The position numbers and the translations under genes are program-made. Shown piece by piece: positions 10,075 to 22,055 of a stretch of DNA of 64,000 bases. Source of the DNA: Maribacter litopenaei. Lineage in GTDB: Bacteria; Bacteroidota; Bacteroidia; Flavobacteriales; Flavobacteriaceae. Below the pieces are notes generated by a model. The model searched no databases, was not told the origin of the DNA, and worked only from the letters and a program-made list of their open reading frames with translations. The number at the start of each line of letters is the position of its first letter. Position 1 is the first letter of the stretch. Location of the stretch: the NCBI RefSeq assembly GCF_025244665.1, contig NZ_CP104205.1:2167001-2231000 (forward strand). Direction: 5' to 3'.

Positions 10075-10409
10075 ATGAATGTAGAAAATACAAAAGCGCA
10101 GATGCGTAAGGGAGTCTTGGAGTACTGCATCCTGTCCATTTTAAACGGACAAGATAAGTACGCCTCGGAAATCCTGGATACGCTAAAGGATGCCAAAATG
10201 CTGGTGGTTGAAGGGACTATTTATCCCCTTTTAACCCGATTAAAAAACGCCGGGCTTCTCAATTATCGTTGGGAAGAATCTACCTCCGACCACCAAGAAA
10301 GTACTATACCCTAACGGAGACCGGGAAACTTTTTTTAAAGGAACTGGACACCACATGGGATGAATTGAGAAAGGCCACGAATCTGGTAACCAACACAAAA
10401 AACAGCTAA
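10075..10409 (+). CDS. PadR family transcriptional regulator, frame broken
   Basis: The winged-helix PadR core is clear: MRKGVLEYCILSILNGQDKYASEI, then VVEGTIYPLLTRLKNAGLLNYRW, and after the break RKYYTLTETGKLFLKELDTTWDEL. One base is missing near 10288 (CTCCGACC for CTCCGGACC). Restoring it gives 111 aa, the usual size of a short PadR. It ends 2 bases before the PspC gene, and the operon opens with a 21-bp dyad, so it is likely the repressor of its own operon. The inducer is unknown. Confidence 0.88.
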
Positions 10410-10411
10410 CA

Positions 10412-12232
10412 ATGAACAAGACAGTAAATATAAATCTAGCAAATACGCTCTTCCATATAGACGAGGATGCGTACAACAAAATGCGTAGGTATTTGGAAAG
10501 CGTGAAACGCTCCTTTGCCAATACGCCGGGAAGCGACGAAATTTTGGCCGATATAGAGGCCAGGATCGCAGAACTCTTCTACGAAAAATTAGAGAACGAA
10601 AGACAGGTAATCACCCAAAAGCAAGTGGACGAAGTAATCGCCATTATGGGACAACCGTGAAGATTATATGGTGGATGAGGACATTTTTGAGGACGAACCA
10701 AAGTCCAAGAGCACAGATCCCGCCCCACGTGTAAAAAAATTGTACCGTGATACCGAACAAAAATACGTTGCGGGGGTTTCCTCAGGTCCGGCCCATTACT
10801 TGGGAATAGATCCGTTATGGATACGCATCCTTTGGGTCTTTTTGACCATAGGTTCCGGTGGCGGGTTTATACTTCTTTATGGCCTTCTTTGGATATTGAT
10901 ACCGAAGCGACCACCACTGCCCAAAAATTGGATATGCGTGGCGAAGCAGTAAATATTAGCAATATTGAGCGTAAGGTTAAGGAGGGTTTTGAGGACGTTG
11001 CGGATCGTGTAAAAAGTGTTGACTACGAAAAGGTAGGCAATACCGTCAAAAAAGGAGGGAAAACATTTTTTGATACCCTTGGTGACATTATCATGTTCTT
11101 TTTCAAAATCTTTGGAAAATTCATAGGAATCTTATTGATCATCATAGGGGCTTCTACCTTAATTGGTCTTTTTGTAGGACTGATTTCAGTAGGTGTCATG
11201 GATATGATCCATGTACCGGGAATTGACTTTTACAATGTTGTCAACTCTAGCAATATGCCAATTTGGTTGGTTTCATTATTAGCCTTTTTTGCTATAGGAA
11301 TCCCATTTTTCTTCCTTCTTTATTTAGGCCTGAAAATTTTGGTGAAGAACCTAAAGTCTATTGGAAACATTGCTAAATTCAGTCTTTTGGGACTTTGGTT
11401 AATATCCATTATATTATTGATTGTATTCGGGGTAAGGGAAGCCGCAGCACATGCCTATTCCGGAAGTGCCACATCTGAGACAGAGGTTTATTTTGAAAAT
11501 CCCGTGGATACATTGAATATACGCTTGGCCACTTTCGACTACAATAGAGACCGAAAAATGCATATGGGGAATATGATCATTACCCATGATGATAATGGTG
11601 AAAAGATATTGGTATCGGAAGATGTACGATTCAGAATCAGAAAATCGAACGACACCATTTTTAGAATCGAGGTACGCAAGGAAGCCAATAGTCCTTCCTT
11701 TGCGAGGGCCAAGGAAACCGCGGAAGCCATCAACTATGACTATACTGTAACCGGTAACGAACTTGTATTTAATAATTATCTACAGATTCCAGGAGACAGC
11801 AAATTTAATGACCAAGAGGTACGGGTGAATGTCTTTGTTCCTGTTGGGACCGTTCTCACCTATGATCGGGGAGATGGTCGTAGTTGGGTAATGAGGGCCG
11901 ACACCGATCGGAACACCAACAACTTGGACGGATATACATGGGAAATGGAAAGTGATAATGAACTACGATGCCTTGATTGTCCAGCAGATATGGAATTTGA
12001 TGAAGATTCCGATAATAGGGTACGCATCAACGAAAATGGTATCGATATAAACATCAACGATACGGATGGGGAATCCTTTAAAATGAAAATCGATGAAAAT
12101 GGGGTGCGAATCAATGCGAAGGACAACGATGAAGAAAAGGTGGATATAAACATCGATGCGAACGAAAGCAAGATAGAGATACAGGCCCAGGACGGCGATA
12201 CCACCATGCGGAAGACCATTTCAAAGAATTAA
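10412..12232 (+). CDS. PspC domain-containing envelope-stress membrane protein, frame broken twice
   Basis: Restored length is 606 aa. Order of parts: an N-terminal cytoplasmic domain typical of this family (LANTLFHIDEDAYNKMRRYLESV; ILADIEARIAEL), a PspC domain (KKLYRDTEQKYVAGVSSG...GLLWILIP), a linker, four or so further membrane helices between residues 220 and 350, and a long acidic C-terminal domain with NDTIFRIEV-type beta repeats. Shifts are an extra T at 10658 (CCGTGAAG) and a missing base near 10904 (CCGAAG). PspC proteins sense or relay membrane stress. PadR, this gene and the DUF2807 gene form a set recurring in Flavobacteriia. Confidence 0.85.
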
Positions 12233-12349
12233 TTTAAAGATGACAGTTCAGAGATGAAAAACTACAATTCAGTAGAAATCATTTAATAAAGAGATTATAT
12301 AACATCAATTTTACATCATTCAATAAACAACAATCTAAAAACAAACATC

Positions 12350-13081
12350 ATGACAACAGTAGTAAGAGTAACCATAGCATTTGTACTTGCCATATTCTTG
12401 TCCTCCTGCGGCTTCGACGTTAATTTCGGGGACTTTGGAACAGGAAAGTCCGGTAACGGTATCGTAGTGGAAGAAACAAGGGAGGTAACCGAGGATTTTA
12501 ATGTGATTCACGCATCGGAAGGAATTCAAGTGTACGTGACCCAAGCTTCTGACTACAGTATTTCTGTGGAAGGGGACGAAAATATCATTGACCTTATAGG
12601 TACCGATATTCGTAATGGAAAATTAAAAATCCATGCCATAGAGAACATCGGTAGAGCTACTAAAAAGGTATTTGTTTCTTTACCGAACATTACCTCTTTG
12701 GAAAGTTCCAGTGGAGCTCACTTGACCTCACAAAATCTAATTAAGGGAGATGATATCAATGTAGATTCCAGTAGTGGTTCTATTCTGAATGTGGAAGTGA
12801 ACGCCAATCACGTAGAAATAGATGCGAGCAGTGGCGCCAATATTGAAATTACAGGGAACGCCAAGGAAGTGTATGTGGATGGAAGCAGTGGTGCAAACAT
12901 TAGGGCCAAGGACTTGGTATCAGAGGAATGTCGTGCAGAAGCAAGTAGTGGTTCTAACATAAGCGTCAATGTTTCGGGCCTTCTAACAGCTGACGCCAGC
13001 AGCGGTGGCAACATATCTTATAAAGGAGACCCTACAGTTAAAAAGAACAAATCGGTTTCTCGCAGCGTGCATAAATATTAA
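12350..13081 (+). CDS. DUF2807 (head GIN domain) lipoprotein
   Basis: Lipobox ILSSC gives a lipoprotein. The mature protein begins GIVVEETREVTEDFNVIHASEGIQVYVTQ, the usual start of the DUF2807 head GIN domain. It then runs as a right-handed beta-helix of short repeats with recurring ASSGANI/ SSSG turns between about residues 115 and 225. Function of the family is unknown; it is surface or periplasmic. It is the last gene of the PadR-PspC operon, followed by a strong terminator. Confidence 0.88.
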   Translation: MTTVVRVTIAFVLAIFLSSCGFDVNFGDFGTGKSGNGIVVEETREVTEDFNVIHASEGIQVYVTQASDYSISVEGDENIIDLIGTDIRNGKLKIHAIENIGRATKKVFVSLPNITSLESSSGAHLTSQNLIKGDDINVDSSSGSILNVEVNANHVEIDASSGANIEITGNAKEVYVDGSSGANIRAKDLVSEECRAEASSGSNISVNVSGLLTADASSGGNISYKGDPTVKKNKSVSRSVHKY

Positions 13082-13108
13082 AGGTAAATTTTAACCTATC
13101 AACCAACG

Positions 13109-13140
13109 AACCCACTGAAAATTCAGTGGGTTTTGATTTT
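13109..13140 (+). terminator. Rho-independent terminator after the DUF2807 gene
   Basis: AACCCACTGAA and TTCAGTGGGTT form an 11-bp inverted repeat followed by TTTTGATTTT. Confidence 0.8.
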
Positions 13141-13171
13141 GGATTATGGGTCATATCCCTATCTTAGTAGT

Positions 13172-14170
13172 ATGCAATTACAGCTACAAAAACATACTTT
13201 GGCATTACGCCACACCTTTAGTATTTCTAGGGAGTCCCATGATTTTCAGGACACTCTTATCGTAGGTTTGGGTCTAAAGGGCCACACAGGATTTGGGGAA
13301 GCTACGAGCAACCCGTATTACCAAATTACCGTTGAAAGTATGATGGCCGAAATCGAATTGGTACGAGAAATTATCGAAACGTTCGATTTCAAAAATCCCG
13401 AAACATTTCATGCATTTCTTAAGGGTAAAGGTTTATCTAATTTTACATTGTGCGCCTTGGACCTAGCGGCTCACGACCTGTATGGTAAACTAAATGGAAA
13501 ACCCTTGTACGAACTATGGGGAACACAAAATGACCACTACCCTATTACCAATTATACGATAGGAATCGCACCTATTGAAGAAATGGTCTCCAAAATGATG
13601 GACATGCCATGGCCTATCTATAAAATAAAATTGGGAACTGAAGATGATGTTTCTATTGTGAGAGAGCTTAGAAAACATACCAATGCTGTTTTTAGAATCG
13701 ATGCCAATTGTGCATGAACCGCTGAGGAAACTATTGATAATGCCCCTTTGCTAAAAGAATTGGGGGTGGAGTTTTTAGAGCAACCCTTGAAAGCGGATGA
13801 TTGGGAAGGCATGGAAAAAGTAGTTCATCAAAGTGTACTGCCTATCATTGCGGACGAAAGCTGTATTGTAGAAAGCGATGTTGAGAAATGCGCCATGCAC
13901 TTTAATGGTATCAACATAAAGCTCACCAAATGCGGCGGCCTCACCCCTGCCCTTCGCATGATAAAAAGGGGAAAAGAGCTTGGTTTGAAAGTCATGGTGG
14001 GATGTATGACAGAATCTACCGTGGGAATATCGGCCATAGCCCAATTATTACCTCAATTGGATTATGTGGATATGGATGGAGCACTACTTTTGAAAAATGA
14101 TATTGCCAAGGGTGTCGAGATACAAAAAAACGGTAAGGTGATTTTTCCGAATTGGCCGGTAGCGGAGTAA
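13172..14170 (+). CDS. Dipeptide (L-Ala-D/L-Glu type) epimerase, enolase superfamily, with one in-frame stop
   Basis: The enolase-superfamily barrel is clear. The second-strand lysine motif YKIKLGT, the metal ligand run RIDANCA, LEQPL, the second lysine region and DESC are present. The frame is open except for TGA at 13715-13717, where family members have Trp (DANxxWT). The base change needed is TGA to TGG inside a GGACC site, so I read it as a sequence error. Restored length is 332 aa. These enzymes epimerise L-Ala-D-Glu and related dipeptides from peptidoglycan turnover in the cytoplasm. The aminotransferase-like gene follows 16 bases later. Confidence 0.87.
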
Positions 14171-14186
14171 CAATGATGTAGAATCT

Positions 14187-15236
14187 ATGGCGTATTTTAT
14201 CGATTCATTCCCAGGGAGAGAAATAAAGTATGAGGGGCAGGAATACCTGTATTTTGGGGGAACCTCTTATTTGGGACTCCAAAATTACCCGCCATTTCAG
14301 GAACTCTTTATAAATAACATTAGAAAATATGGAACCAATTACAGTGCTTCCGGAAAATCCAATGTCCGCTTTTCTATTTTCCATTTGGCTGAGGATTATC
14401 TCTCCGATTTAGTAGGGAGTGAAGCCTGCATCACGCAATCCTCAGGATATTTGGCTGGACAATTTTTATCGGACTATATTCATAAAAAGTCCTGTAAACC
14501 CTTTTTTGCTCCCAATACACATTCTGCATTGTTCAGGCATCAGGTTAAAAATTATGTGACCTATGCGAGTTTAAACATAGCCTTGCGAAATTACCTGAAT
14601 GAACCCAATGCCAAAACCCCTGTTTTATTCATGGACGCCATAGATTTTTCGGGAGGTGGCTATCCTGACTTTGAAAGTTTAAAAATCCTTCCACTTAATG
14701 AAATCATAGTAGTGGCGGACGACTCCCATGGTATCGGGATAATAGGAAAAAATGGGAGCGGTGTATACAGGTCTTTACAAGCGTTGAATCCCAAAAAATT
14801 ATTTGTATGCTGCTCGTTGGGAAAAGGGTTTGGTGTACAAGCGGGAGCTATCTTTGGTAATAAGGAAGATTTGCTTCATATGGAAAACACCTCCTTTTAT
14901 GGTGGTGCAAGTCCGGCAAGTCCGGCCGCAATTGCCACGTTCTTGGAAGCGGCCCCTCTTTACTTGGAAAGAAGGAATATTTTAAAGGCTAACTTGGATT
15001 ATTTTTTAGAAACTAATGAGTCTCTGAAACACTTTAGACATATGCAGGGGCATCCAACTTTTACCTTTTTAAATCAAGAACTGGTTCAATTTCCGGAGAA
15101 GCACCATATTATCGTTACCAATTTTAACTATCCAAAAGAAAGCTCTGAAACGATGAGCCGTATTGTACTTTCGGCCTCACATATAAAGTCCGATATCGAT
15201 TTGCTGACCAATACCCTAAACAATTTCAGACGTTAG
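14187..15236 (+). CDS. Class I/II aminotransferase-fold PLP enzyme, AONS/KBL-like
   Basis: The 349-aa alpha-oxoamine synthase-like protein has a DDSHGIGIIG motif for PLP orientation and CSLGKGFGVQAG with the Schiff-base lysine. FYGGASPASPAAIATFLEA follows. It is shorter than 8-amino-7-oxononanoate synthase at its ends. No biotin genes are nearby; the epimerase upstream suggests a role in amino acid or dipeptide metabolism (inference). Probably one operon with the epimerase. The frame is intact. Confidence 0.8.
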   Translation: MAYFIDSFPGREIKYEGQEYLYFGGTSYLGLQNYPPFQELFINNIRKYGTNYSASGKSNVRFSIFHLAEDYLSDLVGSEACITQSSGYLAGQFLSDYIHKKSCKPFFAPNTHSALFRHQVKNYVTYASLNIALRNYLNEPNAKTPVLFMDAIDFSGGGYPDFESLKILPLNEIIVVADDSHGIGIIGKNGSGVYRSLQALNPKKLFVCCSLGKGFGVQAGAIFGNKEDLLHMENTSFYGGASPASPAAIATFLEAAPLYLERRNILKANLDYFLETNESLKHFRHMQGHPTFTFLNQELVQFPEKHHIIVTNFNYPKESSETMSRIVLSASHIKSDIDLLTNTLNNFRR

Positions 15237-15348
15237 GTCTACACCTAAACCTTACTGAAAATTTGATAATTATTATCCTTAAAAATTGTTAAATTATCAA
15301 TATTATTTGTACCTTTTATGGTATTAATAACCATTAAATAATTTGGCC

Positions 15349-15795
15349 ATGAAAAAATTAATTGGGTCAGTTTTTTTGATGTTCTTATTGGTAACCCTTA
15401 CCAGTATCACTTCTTCAAAACTACAAAACGCGAATTCCTTAGAAGGAACCTGGGAACTTATCAACCGATATAATTATGATGAACAAGGTGTTTCGGATAC
15501 ATTACAGAACGTAAATGGTTATCGGCAAGTCAAGATTTACAGTAAAGGTAAAGTAATGTGGACACGTTATTCACCGGACGATCCGGCGGAATGGTTCGGA
15601 TATGGGTCGTATACCAATACAGCAAACGAATTAGAAGAGCGATTGGAATTTGCCTCTTCAGAAATGATGAAAATACAGGACACCGTTCGTATATTCAAGT
15701 TTGAACTGGTTTTGGATGAAAACAATTATAGCCAAATAACATTGGACGATGATGGGAATAGGGTCTATGCAGAGAATTATAAGCGAATCGACTAA
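15349..15795 (+). CDS. Secreted lipocalin-like small protein
   Basis: The start chosen is MKKLIGSV at 15349 (a second ATG lies 6 bases upstream). A signal peptide is followed by SLEGTWELINRYNYDEQG, the opening of lipocalin-like/DUF4488-type folds, then short beta segments (VKIYSKGKVMWTRYSPDD; FEFELVLDENNYSQI-like run). The 148-aa protein is extracytoplasmic. Ligand and role are unknown. A strong terminator follows. Confidence 0.6.
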   Translation: MKKLIGSVFLMFLLVTLTSITSSKLQNANSLEGTWELINRYNYDEQGVSDTLQNVNGYRQVKIYSKGKVMWTRYSPDDPAEWFGYGSYTNTANELEERLEFASSEMMKIQDTVRIFKFELVLDENNYSQITLDDDGNRVYAENYKRID

Positions 15796-15814
15796 AAATA
15801 GCATCTTAGTAAAC

Positions 15815-15843
15815 AAAAAAAGCGCCTAAACGGCGCTTTTTTA
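15815..15843. terminator. Bidirectional terminator between lipocalin-like gene and trxB
   Basis: AAAAAAGCGCC and GGCGCTTTTTT form an 11-bp inverted repeat with A- and T-runs on both sides, serving the convergent genes. Confidence 0.9.
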
Positions 15844-15858
15844 TTTATCTATTATTAT

Positions 15859-16862
<1,004 letters not shown>

Positions 16863-16965
16863 CTACAAAAGTAGGATATTGGACAAAAAACTTACATGGA
16901 AGTTATTAAAAGTTTTCACAGGAATGTGTGTTCCCTTTAATTCCTAATTGGAATAAATTAAAAGG

Positions 16966-18089
16966 TCATTCGGTCAACATATTCACGGTTGCAACGGTTC
17001 TAAATCCTGTATGTTCCAACGAAGAATCCATACTGGAACCCATCCTTGCAGAAACGCGATAACTTGCACAATAGGAGGCACTACATAAAAAAGAACCTCC
17101 CTTTATCACCCTTTCCTTGGCATAAGGGTTGTTGGGGGTAAATGGCATTTTGGCACCCTGTGGGTTTTTCTCGACCAAACCTGAAGCACTTGCTTCCTTA
17201 TAATAATTGGTATTGTACCAATCACTTGTCCACTCCCGGACATTGCCCGCCATGTCATACAATCCGTAATCGTTTGGGGGGTAAGACTTCACTGGGGCCC
17301 TCAATTCAAATCCATCCGTTTTGGTGTTGGATACCGGGAATTCGCCTTCCCAAGTATTGGCCCTGTCCTTCAGTACATCAATATCATCTCCCCGAAAAAG
17401 GTGGTTCCTTCCTTTCCCGCCCTAGCGGCCAATTCCCATTCTGCCTCTGTAGGCAAACGTCTTCCTGCCCATTTGCAGTAGGCCAAGGCATCCTCATAGG
17501 ATATTTGTACCACGGGATAATTTTCCTTGCCTTCGATAGAACTGCTAGATCCATTAGGGTGCCTCCAATCAGCTCCTATAGTCCAATTCCACCATTGTGA
17601 AAAGTCGTAAAGATTGGGTACCGAAGTCTTTGTTTTTTTAAAGGTCAATGAACCTGGTTGCAATAATGAATCATGGGGTTTCTCTGTTCCCTCCGGCACT
17701 TGTTTCTTTAATTCCTCCCAGTCGATGGCCCTTTCCGCTGTGGTAACATAACCTGTTTGTTCCACAAACTTCTTGAACTGGGCATTGGTCACTTCGGTAA
17801 TGTCCATAAAAAACCCATCTACTAAAACATGTATTGCAGGTTTTTCGTGCTGCATCGCCATTTTATCTTGGGAAACAGCACCTTGTTTTAAGGCCCCTCC
17901 CGGTACCCAAACCATACCTTCCGGGAAAGCAATGTTATCCGGCTTTTCTATAAGTACATCTTGACCAATTTCTGCAACTTTTGAAGTCTCATGTTCCGAA
18001 TTTGAACTTTCCGTTAGTTTCGCCGCCTCTTGCTTACATGCCTGCAAGCCCGGAAATACAAGTACGAAAACCTTCACTAATTTTTGCAT
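16966..18089 (-). CDS. Formylglycine-generating enzyme (sulfatase-modifying factor family), frame broken
   Basis: FGE-sulfatase domain protein of 374 aa after repair. It has lipobox LQAC, FPEGMVWVPGG near residue 55, ITEVTNAQFKKFVEQTGY, and the C-terminal GGSFLCSASYCASYRVSAR. The two cysteines spaced C-x4-C match the catalytic pair of true FGEs, which oxidise the Cys of CxPxR in type I sulfatases. One base is missing near 17394 (CCCCGAAAAAG). Export suggests modification of lipoprotein sulfatases such as the one at 59558 (inference). It stands alone between trxB and the transaldolase gene. Confidence 0.85.
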
Positions 18090-18175
18090 TTTAGTTCTTT
18101 AGCTATTGGTAAAACTACACATTATGCTTGGAGAAGACAATAGTATGTAAAGTTTGGTTCTATTATGATAACCAC

Positions 18176-18203
18176 AAAAAAACACCTAGCCGAGCTAGGT
18201 GTT
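18176..18203 (-). terminator. Terminator after the transaldolase-transketolase operon
   Basis: On the minus strand AACACCTAG and CTAGGTGTT pair around a 5-base loop and are followed by a run of T. Confidence 0.85.
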
Positions 18204-18234
18204 CCCCTATATTTGCTATTATGGTTGGAGACTC

Positions 18235-18888
18235 CTAATTTCCTTTCTTGTAATCTTCTAGGAACTTCGCTAAACCACTATCCGTCAAAGGATGTTTTAA
18301 AAGACCCTTAATTGCGGATAAAGGATCGGTCATAACATCCGCGCCAATTTTGGCACAATCCAATACATGCATCACGTGTCTTACGGAGGCTGCCAAAATT
18401 TCCGTTTCAAAACCGTAGTTGTCGTATATCAATCTAATATCGGATATTAACCCAAGTCCATCCGTGGAAATATCGTCCAATCTTCCAATAAACGGGGAGA
18501 CATAGGTGGCTCCCGCCTTTGCCGCCAATAATGCCTGACCTGCAGAAAACACCAATGTTACATTTGTCTTTATTCCTTTATCCGAAAAATATTTACAGGC
18601 TTTTACACCGTCGGCAATCATAGGAAGTTTAACTACAATCTGGGGATTTAGGGCTGCCAATTTCTCCCCTTCTTCGACCATCCCGTCAAAATCGGTGGAA
18701 ATAACCTCTGCACTTACATGCCCATCAACCAAATCACAGATTTTCTTGTAGTGATTTAGGATATTTTCAGTTCCCGTTATACCCTCCTTGGCCATTAGGG
18801 ATGGATTGGTGGTGACACCGTCCAATACTCCCATATCTTGGGCTTCCTTTATTTCATCTAGGTTTGCTGTATCTATAAAAAATTTCAT
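18235..18888 (-). CDS. Transaldolase, fructose-6-phosphate aldolase-like (Tal subfamily 3B)
   Basis: The 217-aa (beta/alpha)8 enzyme begins [13 protein letters not shown] and has [14 protein letters not shown] carrying the Schiff-base lysine, and [13 protein letters not shown]. It is of the short class that includes bacterial transaldolases and F6P aldolases. It works in the non-oxidative pentose phosphate pathway. It lies 16 bases after the transketolase gene in the same direction, so the two pathway enzymes are co-expressed. The frame is intact. Confidence 0.9.
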   Translation of the reverse strand: MKFFIDTANLDEIKEAQDMGVLDGVTTNPSLMAKEGITGTENILNHYKKICDLVDGHVSAEVISTDFDGMVEEGEKLAALNPQIVVKLPMIADGVKACKYFSDKGIKTNVTLVFSAGQALLAAKAGATYVSPFIGRLDDISTDGLGLISDIRLIYDNYGFETEILAASVRHVMHVLDCAKIGADVMTDPLSAIKGLLKHPLTDSGLAKFLEDYKKGN

Positions 18889-18904
18889 TGTATTCTTCTT
18901 TTAT

Positions 18905-20936
18905 CTATTTGTTCAAAAATTCTATTACTTCTTTATATACCTGATCTCCCGTAAATCCAAACTTTTCATCCAATACGGAAGCCGGCGCAGAATATCCAAA
19001 GTGTTCAAGACCGAAAACCTTTCCATTTGATTCTGCCAAACCTTCTAAATTTACAGGTAAACCTGCCGTCAATCCAAAAACTGGTTTGTTGCCAGGAATC
19101 ACTTTTTCCTGATATTCCTTAGACTGCTGTCTAAAAATACCTTCGGACGGGATAGAGGCAATGTTTACTTTGAGATTTTTCTTTTCCTCCAATAATTTTG
19201 ATGCATCTACAAGAGTGGATACTTCTGAACCGTTGGCAACTAAAATCACATCCGGGTCACTGGATTCCTTCACCAAATAACCGCCCTTTTCCGCTCCAAG
19301 GGCCGCATCATATCTACTACCGGACTCTGCAGGAACGTCCTTAATATTCTGTCTTGATAAAATAAGACCCGTTGGAGTTTTTTTATTCTCAATGGCCATT
19401 TTCCAAGCTACATTGGTTTCCTGTGAATCTGCAGGGCGCAGGGCCACAAAGCTCTGCTCATGGCTGTGGTTCTTTAATTTTTCCAATAAGCGTATTTGTG
19501 CCTCCTGTTCTATAGGCTGGTGGGTGGGATCATCTTCCCCTATCCTAAAGGCATCATGGGTCCAAACATATTTCACCGGTAATTCTTGAATGGCGCTCAA
19601 TCGAATGGCAGGCTTCATATAATCCGAGAAAACGAAGAAAGTTGCCACTACAGGAATAATCCCGCCATGAAGAGCGATTCCATTGGCAATCGCCGCCATG
19701 GTCAACTCGGCCACCCCGGCTTGTAAAAAGGCCCCTGAAAAATCACCCTTTTTAAGAATAGAGGTCTTTTTAAGGAAACCATCCGTTTTATCGCTGTTGG
19801 ATAAATCAGCAGAAGAAACAATCATATTCTCCACATTCTCTGCTAAGTAGGCCAAAACATTGGACGATGCCGCTCTTGTAGCCTGACCTTCTTTCTGTGT
19901 GATGGAGCCAAAATCTAAATCAGGTAGTTTACCATCAAAGAAACTATCCATTTTACTGGAAAGTTCCGGATTATCAGCTCGCCAAGCATCGATTTTCAAC
20001 TTCTTTGCATGGGCCGCCGCTCTTTTTTTCCAACGATATCCTCATAATATTCCGCGACACTTTTAAAGATTTCAAACGGATTGTCTACGTCTGCCCCTAA
20101 GTTTTCTAGCGTCTTTTGATAATCTGCACCTGTATCACCAATCGGTTTTCCATGTAATTCGGTATGACCTTCATACATTTCACCATCTGCGGTAACACAT
20201 CCTTTACCCATAATGGTATGTCCAATAATCAATGTGGGCTTTTCGGTCTCCGCATTGGCATCGGCCGTAGCCTTTCTTATTTGGTCATGGTCATGGCCAT
20301 CAATGGTTACCACCTTCCAACCCCATGCTTCATATTTCTTTGCAGTATCCTCGGAAGTAACCTCATCAGTCTTTGAGGAAAGCTGTACATCGTTTGCGTC
20401 ATAGAACATGATGAAATTATTCAATCCCAAATGTCCTGCTATTCGGCCAGCTCCTTGGGAAATTTCCTCTTGAACCCCACCATCGGAGATAAATCCATAA
20501 ATCTTATGGTTCATCCAATCTCCAAAACGTGCCTGTAAAAATTTAGCCGCAATGGTGGCGCCCACACCCATGGTATGACCTTGTCCCAAGGATCCCGAGG
20601 TATTTTCCACTCCCCTAGCCACATCCACTTCCGGGTGACCCGGTGTAACGGACTCCCATTGTCTAAAGTTGGCAATGTCCTCCTTCTTATAATTGCCCAA
20701 CAAATAATACTGAGCGTACATGAGTGTAGATAGGTGACCTGCATCCATAAAAAAACGGTCACGGAATGGCCAATGCATATCCGCTGGATCGTAATTAAAG
20801 AATTCGGAGTATAGAATATGCATAAAATCTGCCCCACCCATGGGTCCTCCCGGGTGTCCGAATTTGCCTTTTCCACCATAGCCACAGCCAAGGCCCTGAT
20901 GTTATCCGCTGCTAGTTGATCAATTTCTTGGTTCAT
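18905..20936 (-). CDS. tkt: Transketolase, frame broken twice
   Basis: Full-length transketolase of 677 aa after repair. Visible features: KANSGHPGGPMGGADF, the TPP segment SDGGVQEEISQGAGRIAGHLGLNNFIMFYDAN, MGKGC, the pyrimidine-binding region with HDAFRIGEDDPTHQP, and RPAD. Breaks are a missing base near 20860 (GTCCGAATT for GTCCGGAATT) and one base lost from a run of A on the coding strand at 20023-20029. It transfers C2 ketol units in the pentose phosphate pathway with TPP and a divalent metal. It is the first gene of the operon with transaldolase. Confidence 0.95.
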
Positions 20937-21142
20937 TTATTAAAAGGTTGTTTGAAATTTGCTTTTACATTTAGACTTTGCGCCCCAAATATACCGTATT
21001 TATAGCGCCTTTTAAAATTATTGCACCACATATAATTATATATATGTGTAAAAATCACATTTAAAAAATATCCATTAAAATTTTTAAGTGAAAAGTAAAC
21101 TAAAAATCAACCATACATCTAAAATGTTGTACTATGGACATA

Positions 21143-21172
21143 AAAAAAACCCACTAAAAGTGGGCTTTTTTT
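21143..21172 (-). terminator. Terminator after the YceI-like gene
   Basis: CCCACT and AGTGGG stem with flanking A/T runs (AAAAAAAACCCACT ... AGTGGGCTTTTTTT), just downstream of the minus-strand gene. Confidence 0.85.
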
Positions 21173-21191
21173 ATCTGTAAGAACGCTCTTC

Positions 21192-21752
21192 TTATTGCTG
21201 TGCCATCTCTAAATTGATGGTCAAATCGATTTCACTGCCAATAGCAGCACTCTCTTCACCAACACCAAATTCAGTTCTGTCTATTGTACCGGTCAATTTT
21301 AATCCAGCTTTTAATTTTTGACTACGCTGATCAGTAATCACTCCGTTTACTTTTCCTTCCAATGTTACAGGCTTTGTAACCCCATGCATAGTTAAGTCTC
21401 CCATCATTTTGAAGGTATTGTCACCTGTTTTTTCAATGGAAGTAGTTTTAAAGGTCATTGTAGGGTGGGCTTCTACATCAAAGAAATCTCCGCTCTTTAA
21501 ATGACCATCTCTTCTTTCATTATCGGTATCAACACTGGATGTATTTATAGATACATCAAAAGATGGATCCATAAAAGTATCACCGGCAGTAGCAGAAATT
21601 TCAAATTCGTCAAAATTACCATCTACCTCAGAAATCAATAAATGCGTAACGGTAAAACCAATTTTAGAGTGTGCTTTGTCAGCTGTCCATGTAGACTGGG
21701 CTGTAAGCACTGAACAAAATATCAGTGCTAGAAGGGATAGATTTTTTTTCAT
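21192..21752 (-). CDS. YceI family periplasmic lipid-binding-like protein
   Basis: The start chosen is MKKNLSLLALIF at 21752, which opens a good signal peptide ending LTAQ. The mature part begins STWTADKAHSKIGFTVTHLLISEVDGNFDEF, the YceI lipocalin-like opening, and ends with GSEIDLTINLEM. The protein is 186 aa. YceI relatives bind isoprenoids or other amphiphiles in a beta-barrel cavity. Monocistronic, with its own terminator. Confidence 0.92.
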   Translation of the reverse strand: MKKNLSLLALIFCSVLTAQSTWTADKAHSKIGFTVTHLLISEVDGNFDEFEISATAGDTFMDPSFDVSINTSSVDTDNERRDGHLKSGDFFDVEAHPTMTFKTTSIEKTGDNTFKMMGDLTMHGVTKPVTLEGKVNGVITDQRSQKLKAGLKLTGTIDRTEFGVGEESAAIGSEIDLTINLEMAQQ

Positions 21753-22055
21753 AATGATTAAAATTGTAGTTGTTGAGTTAAAATATTTAAATGAGACAAC
21801 AAATAACATAAAAGGTTTAATGCATATATGTTAAAAAAATTATAATAAATCAAAGAGGTATTATTCTAAGAATCAGTATTTAAACAAAAATATTCAAGAC
21901 TAAAACAATTGATATCCAAGGTTTCCTATTACAATCCAAAAAATAATACCTTTAAGGGATTTCATAGTAGAAAACTTGATAAGACCCTAAAACCTCCAAT
22001 TGTAAAAGTCTGACTTCGAGCTTATCAATTGGGGTCATAACCAAACCAAATTGAA

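Noticed and set aside
21977..22028. Inverted TTGATAAG ... CTTATCAA before the DUF3500 gene
   Set aside because: Arms are short and about 35 bases apart, with no promoter box in register; too weak to call an operator.
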